NCBI GenBank assembly: GCA_937139495.1
Contig: CAKZQC010000008.1
Coordinates: 17,511-81,510, forward strand
Direction of reading: 5' to 3'
Source: an uncultured Saprospiraceae bacterium
GTDB lineage: Bacteria > Bacteroidota > Bacteroidia > Chitinophagales > Saprospiraceae
DNA length: 64,000 nucleotides
The notes beneath the pieces were generated by a model. The model did not search any database and had not been told where the DNA came from. It saw nothing but the letters and a program-made list of their open reading frames with translations. A program made the translations under genes and the position numbers. This document shows, one piece after another, positions 1-8,917 of the stretch (the first letter of the stretch is position 1; every line of letters starts with the position of its first letter).

Positions 1-1
1 G

Positions 2-346
2 ATTTCGGCTGATTTTGCTGCCAAAGAGCAGCCAATAGATAACTTTGCGGCTCTCAATCGTTACTATGTTGCTCCTACTCCATTGAATTTTCAAGAGATG
101 GAAGAAAACGAAAAATGGAACGGCACACTTTGGAAAAACCTAAAAAGTTGGTCAACCGAAAGTCCGTTGCAAACCAATATGTACACGCTCTTGCGTTTTA
201 GCTATTACGATGCGTTGCAGAAGTTGGAAAATCATTTCATGCAAAAAGGTTTTGCTGGAATCGAAGCTAGAGCTTTAGGTCTCAAACTAATCAGAGAAAC
301 CGTTGGTATCAATCTAAAAGATTATGCTTCTGAGTTGGACAAATAA
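2..346 (+). CDS. Unknown protein, C-terminal part (start outside window)
   Basis: The reading frame is open from the first bases of the window to a TAA at 344-346, so this is the last ~114 residues of a longer protein. An internal TTG at 83 is an unlikely start because the frame continues upstream without a stop. The visible part is soluble, mixed helical, and contains the segment SPLQTNMYTLLRFSYYDALQ. There is no membrane segment and no motif I recognise. A terminator hairpin follows at 383. Function unknown. Confidence 0.7.
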   Translation: MSADFAAKEQPIDNFAALNRYYVAPTPLNFQEMEENEKWNGTLWKNLKSWSTESPLQTNMYTLLRFSYYDALQKLENHFMQKGFAGIEARALGLKLIRETVGINLKDYASELDK

Positions 347-382
347 TGAAGCTTAGGAAACGAAGTTTCCATAAAAAACAAG

Positions 383-427
383 TGCGTAACAGAGTAAATT
401 CAGACTTTGTTACGCATTTTTATTTTT
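383..427 (+). terminator. Rho-independent terminator after the first gene
   Basis: TGCGTAAC at 383-390 pairs with GTTACGCA at 409-416 and is followed by a T-rich run. It closes the transcription unit of the cut-off gene and separates it from the glycosyltransferase gene. Confidence 0.7.
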
Positions 428-528
428 TATCTATACTTTGTGGTCAATGCACGATTGTGCCTACTAGAAGACTTTCCGAAACAACTTCAATATAAAGAGG
501 CAGCCATGCTGCATCTCCAGAATATACT

Positions 529-2349
529 ATGGCAAAGAAAAAAAGAAATAATAAACAACCGAAACCCAAACCAACGCCTGCTGTTCAGGCAACCAAAAAG
601 AGTACCTTGGTACAAGAACCTGTATCTAGCAATACGCCCAACTGGTTGACCGTCGATACCGTTGCGATTGGTATTTTGCTACTTTTCGTACTCATGGTAC
701 GACTCAAACTACTTGGCATTCCGTTAGAGCGAGACGATGGAGGTTTCTCTTATACCGCATTCCAAGTGCTGCAAGGCAAGGATTTGTATGCAGAAGTCTA
801 TGATATTAAGTTGCCGTTCCTCTATATCCTTTTTGGTACTTTTATTACCTTGTTTGGCAATAGCGTAGAGGGAATTCATACAGGATTATTAGTGTTTGAT
901 TTGGCTTATATCGTTACGCTTTTCTTTTTCTGTCGTTACTTTTTCGACAGAACAATTGCGTTGGTGGCTACATTTGCGTTTGCTATTTTGAGTTTGGGCC
1001 CCAATCTATTGGGCTTTGCCTCTCATGCCACACACTTTGCGATTTTGCCAGGACTATTAGGGCTTTTTGCATTGACTAAAGCCATTGACACCAAAAGAAA
1101 AATTTTGTTTTTTGTAGCAGGTATTTCTTGTGGATTGGCTTTTTTGGTCAAACAGCAAGCCGTGCATTTTATGCTATTTTCTGGCTTTTATGTCATATAT
1201 GCTTTCGCCAAAGAGCGACCCAATATACAATGGAAAGAGTGGTTTATTAGCGAAGCTATTTTAGTTATTGGTTCGATTACACCTTATTTGTTAGTGCTAC
1301 TATATATGTTTGCCAAGGGCAATTTTGAAGATTTTTGGTTCTATACCGTTGTATGGCCTACGGAGTATGCTACTTCTAGCAAAACAGGTGCTTCTTGGGA
1401 AATTATTCAGATGCAAATTGGTAGCGTTATCCGCAATCAAGAATGGTTGTGGTATTTGGCAGCAGGAGGTATTATTTCTATGTTCTTAGTCCAAATAGAA
1501 AACAAGTGGCGAGTATTTGTACTACTACTGGGACTATTTATGGTCTTTGGCTTAGCGACTGGTTTCCATTTTTATCAGCATTATTTTGTGGTATTGATTC
1601 CTGTTATCGCTTTGCTTAATGGTTTATTTGTTCGCAATATGGGCAAGTTCATCAATCAAGTTATGAATATAAAATGGGGAATAGCCATACCATTGGTTGT
1701 TTTTGTGTTTGCGTGGACGCAAGTGATACGCCACGATTCTAGTTATTTCTTTGAGCCTGATTACGATAAGATTCTACGTACCAGTTACGGCAGTGCCAAT
1801 CCGTTTCCAGAGTCTAAAATAATTGGTGAGTTCATCAAAAAAAGAACCACACCAGAAGACAAAATAGTGATTGCTTGTTCGGAGCCTCAAATTGGCTTTT
1901 ATGCTCAACGAGAGAGCGTAACAGGACAAATTTTCACTTACACACTCGTAGATAGTGGCAAGTATATGATAGAGCTACAAGATGAGTTTATCAACGATAT
2001 ACAAACTAAACGCCCCAAAATATCTGTTTATACTTGGATGGGAAATTCTTGGCTCAACAAGGATCAAGGTATGCGCGTATTCAAGGCGATAGAAGACAAC
2101 CACAATAAGTACTACAATCTAGTAGGCGTGACGGAATGTATCCCAACAAGAAGAACACAAAATGGTCCTATCTTTTGGAATACACAATATCACTGGGACG
2201 CTGATGCCGTCCAATATTATAACGAGCGCATGGGCGGCTGGCAACAAGCCAATCAAAAATTAGCTAATGCGGGGCAGCGGGGTACTCCTCCTCCAAACTT
2301 GATGACAGTATGGGAACGCAAAGCAGAAGTAAGTGTACCTGCCCAATAA
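529..2349 (+). CDS. GT-C family (PMT/ArnT-like) membrane glycosyltransferase
   Basis: This is a 606-residue multi-pass membrane protein. A lysine/proline-rich cytosolic N-terminus (residues 1-38) precedes the first membrane helix at about 44-63. Directly after it lies the acidic loop ERDD (67-70) in a GG-SYTA context, as in GT-C enzymes of the ArnT/PMT (GT39-like) type, where loop-1 acidic residues bind the polyprenyl-phosphate-sugar donor. About ten hydrophobic helices follow, then a soluble C-terminal domain of roughly 190 residues. Such enzymes transfer a sugar from a lipid carrier to lipid A, glycans or proteins on the outer face of the inner membrane. The substrate cannot be read from sequence. 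The ATG at 529 is the first methionine giving a normal topology. The gene stands alone between two terminated units. Confidence 0.75.
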   Translation: MAKKKRNNKQPKPKPTPAVQATKKSTLVQEPVSSNTPNWLTVDTVAIGILLLFVLMVRLKLLGIPLERDDGGFSYTAFQVLQGKDLYAEVYDIKLPFLYILFGTFITLFGNSVEGIHTGLLVFDLAYIVTLFFFCRYFFDRTIALVATFAFAILSLGPNLLGFASHATHFAILPGLLGLFALTKAIDTKRKILFFVAGISCGLAFLVKQQAVHFMLFSGFYVIYAFAKERPNIQWKEWFISEAILVIGSITPYLLVLLYMFAKGNFEDFWFYTVVWPTEYATSSKTGASWEIIQMQIGSVIRNQEWLWYLAAGGIISMFLVQIENKWRVFVLLLGLFMVFGLATGFHFYQHYFVVLIPVIALLNGLFVRNMGKFINQVMNIKWGIAIPLVVFVFAWTQVIRHDSSYFFEPDYDKILRTSYGSANPFPESKIIGEFIKKRTTPEDKIVIACSEPQIGFYAQRESVTGQIFTYTLVDSGKYMIELQDEFINDIQTKRPKISVYTWMGNSWLNKDQGMRVFKAIEDNHNKYYNLVGVTECIPTRRTQNGPIFWNTQYHWDADAVQYYNERMGGWQQANQKLANAGQRGTPPPNLMTVWERKAEVSVPAQ

Positions 2350-2383
2350 ATATCCATTATTCGCAAAATAAGCTACAAAGTAT

Positions 2384-2414
2384 TTTTGTGTTTGAAATAG
2401 AATTTATATCTTTG
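2384..2414 (+). promoter_or_regulatory. Bacteroidota-type promoter for rpmE2
   Basis: TTTTG at 2384-2388 and TATCTTTG at 2407-2414 are separated by 18 bases. This fits the Bacteroidota consensus TTTG - about 19 bases - TAnnTTTG. The start codon of the L31 gene is about 70 bases downstream. The assignment rests on consensus match only. Confidence 0.55.
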
Positions 2415-2485
2415 CAGTTGCAATAGATGAAAACACACTTTGTAGGCATCTAACATTATAATCAAAATACTAATCAAAAAATATC

Positions 2486-2776
2486 ATGAAAAAAGATATC
2501 CATCCTGACAATCATCGTTTAGTAGTCTTTAAAGACATTTCGAACGACACAGGTTTTTTGACACATTCTACTGCTCCATCTAAAGAAAACATAGTATGGG
2601 AAGATGGTAACGAGTATCCACTAATCAAAGTTGAGATTAGCAACACTTCACACCCTTTCTACACTGGTAAAATGAACTTCGTAGATACAGCAGGTCGTAT
2701 TGATAAATTTAACAAGAAATTTGCTAAATTTGGTCAGTTCAAAGTTAAAAACCAAGAAGAAGGAGAAGAAAACTAA
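2486..2776 (+). CDS. rpmE2: 50S ribosomal protein L31, type B
   Basis: The 96-residue protein begins [17 protein letters not shown] and contains HPFYTGK and [12 protein letters not shown], all diagnostic of L31. The zinc-binding CxxC pair of type A L31 is absent, so it is the type B (zinc-independent) form, and the length fits. The C-terminus is a short acidic tail (NQEEGEEN). It has its own promoter at 2384-2414 and is followed by a long hairpin terminator at 2839. It is monocistronic. Confidence 0.96.
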   Translation: MKKDIHPDNHRLVVFKDISNDTGFLTHSTAPSKENIVWEDGNEYPLIKVEISNTSHPFYTGKMNFVDTAGRIDKFNKKFAKFGQFKVKNQEEGEEN

Positions 2777-2838
2777 GTCAACTGCATTTAGTTTACTCAT
2801 TCAAACTATAGAAGACTACGGCAGTAGTACTTCCGATC

Positions 2839-2874
2839 AAAAAGTCAATATCACCTCGGTAATATTGACTTTTT
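2839..2874. terminator. Bidirectional terminator between rpmE2 and the ABC gene
   Basis: A 17-bp stem with one mismatch (2839-2855 with 2858-2874) begins with A5 and ends with T5. It therefore reads as a hairpin plus T-run on both strands. It lies between the convergent rpmE2 (+) and ABC ATPase (-) genes and probably stops both. Confidence 0.8.
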
Positions 2875-2890
2875 CTGCGTGTACCTAAGA

Positions 2891-3637
2891 CTATCGTTTC
2901 AGGCTCAACTTGTAATCCAATCCTTCTACCTCAAACACCGCCTCGATAGCACGACTAGCAATCAAATCCGCAGGCGGCTGTATTTGTAGCTTTTGTTCTC
3001 CAAACAAAATAACTTGATGAGCAAATTGCAATGCAATTTCTAGCTCATGGGTTGCCAAAAAAAGTAGCTTTTGCTGCTCAACAGCGAGCGATTGCAATAC
3101 TTGAAAAATCTTAACTCGATTGACAAAATCTAAATGAGCCGTGGCTTCGTCGAGCAATATAATGGGTGTATCCTGTGCCAAAGCTCTAGCAATAAGTACC
3201 AACTGTTGCTCCCCGTCGCTACAATTGGTCAAGTATTTTTTTTGCAAATGCCCTATCGACAATCGTTCTATTATTTGTTGAATAAATTGCTCATCGGCAG
3301 GCTGTAGTTTGCCCAAAAATCCTAGATAAGGATACCGCCCCATCGCTATCAAATCATAAACTGTCAAATAAGGTGTTTGGAGACGTTCGGTTGTTACGAT
3401 ACTGATTTGCTTTGCCAATTCCTTGGCAGAATGCTGTTTCAATGCTTTTCCGTGCAGAGTGATATTGCCCGCAAGCGGCAAAATAGATTGCATCAATGTT
3501 TTGAGCAACGTCGTTTTTCCGCTGCCATTTCTACCCAACAAAACTACCAATTGACTGGCATCAAAAACAAAACTCGTCGCTTCGTCTGCTATAGCGGTAT
3601 CTGGATAGCCTATTTTTAGTCGTTGAAATGCTAGCAT
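2891..3637 (-). CDS. ABC transporter ATP-binding protein, FecE/BtuD-like
   Basis: This 248-residue nucleotide-binding subunit has Walker A GRNGSGKT (35-42), Walker B with LLDEATAHLD (161-170), and a switch histidine in ATHELE. The closest family feel is the ATPase of iron-siderophore, haem or cobalamin importers (MGRYPYLG after the Q-loop region is typical of that group). The signature is CSDGEQQ (139-145) instead of the usual LSGGE; SDGE variants occur in this group. No permease or binding-protein gene is next to it, so the partner must lie elsewhere. The gene ends 17 bases from the bidirectional terminator. Confidence 0.85.
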   Translation of the reverse strand: MLAFQRLKIGYPDTAIADEATSFVFDASQLVVLLGRNGSGKTTLLKTLMQSILPLAGNITLHGKALKQHSAKELAKQISIVTTERLQTPYLTVYDLIAMGRYPYLGFLGKLQPADEQFIQQIIERLSIGHLQKKYLTNCSDGEQQLVLIARALAQDTPIILLDEATAHLDFVNRVKIFQVLQSLAVEQQKLLFLATHELEIALQFAHQVILFGEQKLQIQPPADLIASRAIEAVFEVEGLDYKLSLKR

Positions 3638-3728
3638 ATTGTTGATGTTTGCCCTTTGGGCAATTGTTTGAAAACTGTTTGATTGTTTGTTCGCCCTTCA
3701 GGCTCTGTTCATTTTTTCAATTGTGGGT

Positions 3729-3821
3729 GTTTATTTTTGCCCTTCGGGCAATTCTTTGATTGTTTGAAAATTGGATTCAAAAAATACCTGCTCATAGTTG
3801 CCCCAAGGGCAAAAATAAACA
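3729..3821. repeat. 17-bp inverted repeat around two GGGCAA hairpins
   Basis: TGTTTATTTTTGCCCTT at 3729-3745 is repeated as its exact reverse complement at 3805-3821. The left arm runs into the small palindrome TTGCCCTTCGGGCAA (3738-3752). A related GCCCTTTGGGCAATTGTTTG lies at 3651-3670 and another GCCCTTCAGGC near 3692. The stretch 3640-3830, between the divergent ABC and RNase D genes, is therefore dense in short palindromes, as in REP-type or decayed mobile sequence. Confidence 0.6.
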
Positions 3822-3866
3822 AAAAAATCCATTCGCTATTGACAAATAAAGCTGTATATTTGCAGC

Positions 3867-5024
3867 ATGACACAACCGACTTTTATTTCCAATCAACAGA
3901 CATTGGAAGGGGCTATAGCCCAACTAAAAACCGTCAAAGCTTTTGCTATTGACTTAGAATTTGATAAAAATCATTTTCGATACGGCTTTCAGATTTGCTT
4001 AATGCAAATTTTTGATGGCACCAATTGTTATCTTATCGACCCATTGAGTCCTCGTATTGACATCAAAGCTATCTTTGGTGTACTAGAAGACAGTAGTATC
4101 CAAAAGGTCGTTTTCTCGTTTGGAGAAGATATGCGGTTGATGCACTCTTTGGGCTGTTTCCCAAAAAACATTGTAGACACAGCCGTAGCGGCTCGATTGG
4201 CAGACTATGCTCCTGCTTCCTTGGGCAATATGCTCGAAGCAGCGTTGGATATAGAGGTCAACAAATCAGCTCAAGCAAGCGACTGGTTTACTCGTCCGCT
4301 CACGCCTAAGCAAATAGAATATGCTGCTAGTGATGTATTGCACTTGCTCAAATTGCAAGATTTGTTGGCTCAGAAAGTAGAAGAACTTGGTCGTACCGAA
4401 TGGCTCAATCAAGAAAATGCCGCTTGGGACGAGCTTGATTATAGCGATATTGACAGCAATGTTTATTTGAAAGAAAAAGATAAGCGCAATTTGAGCGTGT
4501 ATGAGTGGTTTGTATTTGGCAAACTCATGGATTTGCGCGAAGCGGAAGCCCAAAAGCTAAATCGCCCAAGCTACAAGGTCCTTTCTAAAGATTACTTACT
4601 AGAGTTAGCTAAACGTTCGAATCAAATTCATCGTTTTGACAAAATACGAGGAATACACAAAAAGATAAAAACGCCTGTGTTCAAGCAAACGCTACAAAAA
4701 ACGCTGGATAAAGCAATCGAAAAGGCAAATCAGCAACGCTTATCACAAACGGAACCTGCCACTACCCGCCTTTCGGAAGAGGAATATAAGAAGTTTATTG
4801 CTCGCAAAAAGCTACAAGATATTGCTAAGAAAGACGTTTTTAAGCCAATTCAAGAAGCCATGCGAGCCGATTTGGGTGATAATGTGATTACACTGTTGAT
4901 CAATAATCGCATCATGCAAGATTTGGCAATTGGTAGAACAAAGGATCTATTGCCTTACAAAATTGAGTTAATCAAAAAATATGCTACTCAACTAGAGCTG
5001 GATTATACCCAATATTTTCAATAA
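3867..5024 (+). CDS. rnd: Ribonuclease D (DEDDy 3'-5' exoribonuclease)
   Basis: The 385-residue protein has the DEDDy exonuclease residues: Asp29 and Glu31 (IDLEF), Asp88 (FSFGEDM), and Tyr152/Asp156 (EYAASDVLHL). A C-terminal helical HRDC-like region follows (about 205-290) and then a lysine-rich helical end. RNase D trims the 3' ends of tRNA precursors and other stable RNAs in the cytoplasm. A TATATTTG box at 3855-3862 sits only four bases before the ATG, so the message may be leaderless (inference). Its last 41 bases overlap the 3' end of comEC on the other strand. Confidence 0.9.
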   Translation: MTQPTFISNQQTLEGAIAQLKTVKAFAIDLEFDKNHFRYGFQICLMQIFDGTNCYLIDPLSPRIDIKAIFGVLEDSSIQKVVFSFGEDMRLMHSLGCFPKNIVDTAVAARLADYAPASLGNMLEAALDIEVNKSAQASDWFTRPLTPKQIEYAASDVLHLLKLQDLLAQKVEELGRTEWLNQENAAWDELDYSDIDSNVYLKEKDKRNLSVYEWFVFGKLMDLREAEAQKLNRPSYKVLSKDYLLELAKRSNQIHRFDKIRGIHKKIKTPVFKQTLQKTLDKAIEKANQQRLSQTEPATTRLSEEEYKKFIARKKLQDIAKKDVFKPIQEAMRADLGDNVITLLINNRIMQDLAIGRTKDLLPYKIELIKKYATQLELDYTQYFQ

Positions 5025-7122
5025 CTGCTCCTGTCGTACTGATGTCCGTGTAGCTAATTTTTAGCGTTTCGCATTGTTTTTTCCACTTTTGGATATTCCA
5101 ATAGCTATTAGAAGCATCAAATAATAGATGTTGATACGTACAGAGGTCGTCCAGTTGTTGCAGATTTTTTAGTTTGGGATTGCCCGATAACATAACATAA
5201 TCTACTTCGATAGGAACATAACTTATTTGGTCTTGATAGTCTGCATTGACAATCAAGACCTTTTTTTGTCCTGTTGCCAACACTTGATGCTTGTAATAAC
5301 AATAATCGTTGGTTAGCGTGTCATTTTCTAGCGTATGATTTGTCACAGACTGCACGCCCAAACTCCAAAGATGATTCTGTTGCAAGTATTGCAATGCTGG
5401 CGTTTGCAATAAAGCTTCTGAAGCAATATTGATTGCTTTATTTCCTTGTATCACCGTTAGCAGACTTTGTTTTCTGGCTTGATAAACAACCAATTGATAC
5501 TGTTGACTATTATTATATTGCTGTTGCAATTTGTAAGCTCCCCAACAAACCACGATCATTAGTGGCAACAAACTATGCTTGAGCTGTCGGCTCAATATCG
5601 TATAGGTAAACAACATCAGCACACCATACCCTACATAAACCTCCCAAGATTGCAACCAAAAACCTTCCCAAACAGCTGCGGGGAGCTTTTGGATGAGAAA
5701 AATAAGGCTATTCATTGCCCAAAGGGCATAATATAATAACGTTCCCAAAAGCGTACTCAAAATAGGAATCCAACTCAACGCTAACAAGGCGATACCTAAC
5801 AGTAAAAGCACGCCAGCAGCAACTGTTACTACGATTCCTGAGAGCCAAAAGAAAACGGGAAATTGATGGAAGTAATACAAACCAACAGGCAAAGTAGCTA
5901 GCTGCGCCGCCAACGAAACCGCCAAACCACTCCATAATTTGTCTAATATAGTATGTTCAAAATAGAATAATCTATAGATTTTGGGGTGATAATAGACGAT
6001 GCCAATCAAGGCCAGATAAGACAATTGGAACCCTACTTGATAAATCAAACTACTATTGTAACACAGCAATAAAAAGGCAGAAGCTGCCAACGAATTGTAG
6101 ATATTAATCTGTCGCCCAAGGGCTTGACCAATCAAAATAAAGGAAAACATCGTCGCGGCTCGCAACACGGAAGCTGCCGCCCCTGTCAACAACACGAAAG
6201 CCCATAAGGTGGCTAATGCCAAAAATAAACGCAGTTTTTTTCTTTTAGAATTGGTAATACCCAGCCGAGTCAGCAACCACAAAAGCATTCCGACCACAAT
6301 CCCCACGTGCATACCTGACACCGCCAAAATGTGCATCGCTCCTGTGTCGGCGTAGGCATTTTTGATGTCTTGGCTCAGTTCATCTTTGGCACCCAACAAC
6401 AAGGCTATCGCTACTGCCTGTTCATTTTCGCCTTTTATATATTGCTTGAGCGTTTGCCGCAAATAGCTTTGTATCGCTTGCAATTGATAGGTCAACCAAC
6501 TGCCATTTTCTTTTTTTGTAATTTGCCAATGAGCCGTAGGAATGTATGTTTGATGATAAATATGCTGTTGAGCATAATAGTTGGCGGCATCAAAACCCAT
6601 TGGGTTGGGTGGTGGTGGAATCTGTCGAATCGTCGATTGTAGCAGCAATTGATTGCCATAACGAAGATGAACACTGTTGGTATCCAAAGCAAAATAAGCA
6701 ATTATTTTACCTTTGGTTGCTTGCCAATTGCCTGTACTATCTTGTAGTGCCTCTAGTTGAAGCGTCGTTCGTAGGCTTTTTTCATTAAGTTTAATCGTGC
6801 TAACTATCGTAGCTTTGTAGGTAAGACTACTATCCGACAAAGGTGCTTGAAGGAGGTGTTCCGGTTGGTAATGTTGGTCTTGTTGCGAACTAACAACATA
6901 GCCTAGTTGACACAATACTAACGTAAGTGATATGCCCCATATCCGTACCAAACGCATACTTGGCGAACGAACTTGATAGAGAAGAAATACCCCGACTCCA
7001 CTAACAGCCAAGCTACTTCGTAGGATCGTATTGACAAAATCCGAATTGACATAAGGATAGACTAAAACCCCTAGCAGAAAAGGCAGTAATAGCCTAACGA
7101 ATGGAATTTTTTGCCAAGTCAT
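4984..7122 (-). CDS. comEC: ComEC/Rec2-family DNA uptake channel
   Basis: This 712-residue inner-membrane protein has an N-terminal hydrophobic cluster (1-75), an OB-like soluble part with DUF4131 character (about 100-200), and a Competence domain from about 230 with the hallmark TGAMHILAVSGMHVGIV (260-276), followed by many helices to about 540. ComEC carries single-stranded DNA across the inner membrane during natural transformation. The last ~170 residues are soluble but lack the HxHxDH motif of the metallo-beta-lactamase domain found in many ComEC proteins. The stop (TAG, 4984-4986) lies inside the 3' end of rnd, so the two convergent genes share 41 bp. No other competence gene is nearby. 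Confidence 0.88.
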   Translation of the reverse strand: MTWQKIPFVRLLLPFLLGVLVYPYVNSDFVNTILRSSLAVSGVGVFLLYQVRSPSMRLVRIWGISLTLVLCQLGYVVSSQQDQHYQPEHLLQAPLSDSSLTYKATIVSTIKLNEKSLRTTLQLEALQDSTGNWQATKGKIIAYFALDTNSVHLRYGNQLLLQSTIRQIPPPPNPMGFDAANYYAQQHIYHQTYIPTAHWQITKKENGSWLTYQLQAIQSYLRQTLKQYIKGENEQAVAIALLLGAKDELSQDIKNAYADTGAMHILAVSGMHVGIVVGMLLWLLTRLGITNSKRKKLRLFLALATLWAFVLLTGAAASVLRAATMFSFILIGQALGRQINIYNSLAASAFLLLCYNSSLIYQVGFQLSYLALIGIVYYHPKIYRLFYFEHTILDKLWSGLAVSLAAQLATLPVGLYYFHQFPVFFWLSGIVVTVAAGVLLLLGIALLALSWIPILSTLLGTLLYYALWAMNSLIFLIQKLPAAVWEGFWLQSWEVYVGYGVLMLFTYTILSRQLKHSLLPLMIVVCWGAYKLQQQYNNSQQYQLVVYQARKQSLLTVIQGNKAINIASEALLQTPALQYLQQNHLWSLGVQSVTNHTLENDTLTNDYCYYKHQVLATGQKKVLIVNADYQDQISYVPIEVDYVMLSGNPKLKNLQQLDDLCTYQHLLFDASNSYWNIQKWKKQCETLKISYTDISTTGAVIENIGYNPALVE

Positions 7123-7321
7123 GGAAGGGAATATTGAGAAAATATAGAGTTGAATTACTTGCTATTCTCAATATAAGTACATTTTGATAAAAATAGACTT
7201 TATTACCAATAAAAAATGCTTAATACAACAGCTGTCTTTGTGCAACATCGTTCTATTAAGCATTTTGCGTAATTATAAAATTGTTATTTATAGCATCTAG
7301 CAGCAACATGGTCTTATTTAA

Positions 7322-7374
7322 AGCAACGCTGACTTTCGTTCTACTCCAAAAAATAATGCTCGCTAAAAAATATC
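7322..7374. repeat. Dispersed repeat, copy 1
   Basis: The stretch beginning AACGCTGACTTTCGTTCT here and the stretch at 21952-22004 (AACGCTAACTTTCATTCT) are alignable over about 50 bases, ending in GCTCGCTAAAAA / GCTAGCTAAAAA, with roughly 80% identity by eye. It lies in the 269-base gap between comEC and nnr, which otherwise shows nothing I recognise. Confidence 0.5.
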
Positions 7375-7391
7375 CATTTCTAAAATCCTTT

Positions 7392-8909
7392 CTAATAATC
7401 TTTCACTTCCAAGAAGGCTTGTCCTAGATAATCGACAATATCGCCTGCCGTCAAGCTTTCTTCGCTGTTGTCGAGTGCGGCTATATCTCCCGCTAAGCCA
7501 TGTATATAGACCCCCAAAATACAAGCATCGAGTGGGCTATAATGTTGTGCCAGTAGGCTCGACAAAATACCTGTAAGTACATCGCCACTACCAGCGGTTC
7601 CCATACCAGGGTTGCCCGTAGAGTTGAAAAAACAAGTGCCGTCAGGTGTAGCGATACAAGTATTAGCACCTTTCAGTATAATATACACTCCCAGTTCTTG
7701 TGCTTTGAGGCGTTGTAGCTGGAGTCGCTCAAAATTATTGTTTGGCTTGCCAAACATTCGTTCAAACTCCTTGGGGTGCGGTGTCAAAATACTTCCTTTA
7801 GGAATGTATTCAAACCAATCAGGACTCTGCCCTAATATATTGAGTGCATCAGCATCTAATACGGTAGGCGTATCTGTGTTTTTGAGGACGTAGCAGAGTG
7901 CATTTCTTGTTTTATTTTTGGTGCTCAGTCCACAGCCCATCGCAATAGTTGTGTACTTGGGCAAATCATAAACTCTAGTGAAGATGCGTTCATCTTCGTC
8001 CAAACTAACCATTGCTTCTGGCACCGTTGTTTGCATGACTTCGTAGCCACAGCTCGGCACATGCACCGTCACCAGTCCTACTCCTGTACGCAAACAAGCT
8101 TTGGTTGCCAAAATAGCAGCACCTAACTTGCCAAAACTTCCTGCTACCAACAAGGCGTGACCAAATACGCCTTTGTGGGCGAATTTATCCCGTGGCTTGT
8201 AAATTGTTCGGATAATATCTGACGTAATATAATAATAGGGCGTTTGTACTTCTTCGAGATATTGATGGTGCAATCCTATTGGTAAATGTACAAAATTGCC
8301 AACATGGCAAAAGTTTTCAGGCAACAAAAAAGCTAACTTAGGATACTCAAACGTGCAAGTATATTGCACCTGAAGACAAGCACCCATGGTATGGTCGTCC
8401 GCCAATACTCCTGTTGGAATATCTACCGCTACGGTTGTATTATTTGATTCATTCAAAAATTCAATAACTGCAGCCAAATCCCCATCTAAAGAGCGACTCA
8501 ATCCAGAACCCAAAATAGCATCAATAATAATTTCGTCGGCATCAAAAACAGGCATATCGTCAACCGACTCAATCAACTTGAACGTCAATTGGTCGTCTTC
8601 AATAGATTGAATACGCTCCAAATTTGTTTCAAAATCGGAAGTGGAGCTTTCCAAAAAATTAAGTACAAAAACACCAACGTCGTATCCATGACCATGCAGT
8701 AGTCTCGCAATTGCCAAACCATCGCCCCCATTATTGCCCTTACCACAGATGACCGAAACCATGTCGTGATCAGCTAACGGAAATTGTTCAATAAACCAAT
8801 CGACAAATACCATACTGGCACGTTCCATCAATTCAATAGAAGAAATAGGTTCGTGTTCGATGGTATAAGCATCTGCTTCACGCGTTTGTTGAGTGGTTAA
8901 AATTTTCAT
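7392..8909 (-). CDS. nnr: Bifunctional NAD(P)H-hydrate epimerase / dehydratase
   Basis: The 505-residue protein fuses two repair enzymes for damaged NAD(P)H hydrate. The N-terminal YjeF_N epimerase domain (about 1-220) has GKGNNGGDG (56-64) and VAVDIPTGV. The C-terminal ribokinase-like ADP-dependent dehydratase domain (about 240-500) has AGSGDVLTGI (439-448), with Asp443 the expected catalytic base, plus ILTPHPKEF. Length and order fit E. coli Nnr (YjeF). It lies 8 bases downstream of a lipoprotein gene on the same strand, so the two are probably co-transcribed. Confidence 0.95.
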   Translation of the reverse strand: MKILTTQQTREADAYTIEHEPISSIELMERASMVFVDWFIEQFPLADHDMVSVICGKGNNGGDGLAIARLLHGHGYDVGVFVLNFLESSTSDFETNLERIQSIEDDQLTFKLIESVDDMPVFDADEIIIDAILGSGLSRSLDGDLAAVIEFLNESNNTTVAVDIPTGVLADDHTMGACLQVQYTCTFEYPKLAFLLPENFCHVGNFVHLPIGLHHQYLEEVQTPYYYITSDIIRTIYKPRDKFAHKGVFGHALLVAGSFGKLGAAILATKACLRTGVGLVTVHVPSCGYEVMQTTVPEAMVSLDEDERIFTRVYDLPKYTTIAMGCGLSTKNKTRNALCYVLKNTDTPTVLDADALNILGQSPDWFEYIPKGSILTPHPKEFERMFGKPNNNFERLQLQRLKAQELGVYIILKGANTCIATPDGTCFFNSTGNPGMGTAGSGDVLTGILSSLLAQHYSPLDACILGVYIHGLAGDIAALDNSEESLTAGDIVDYLGQAFLEVKDY

Positions 8910-8917
8910 AGTTTATT

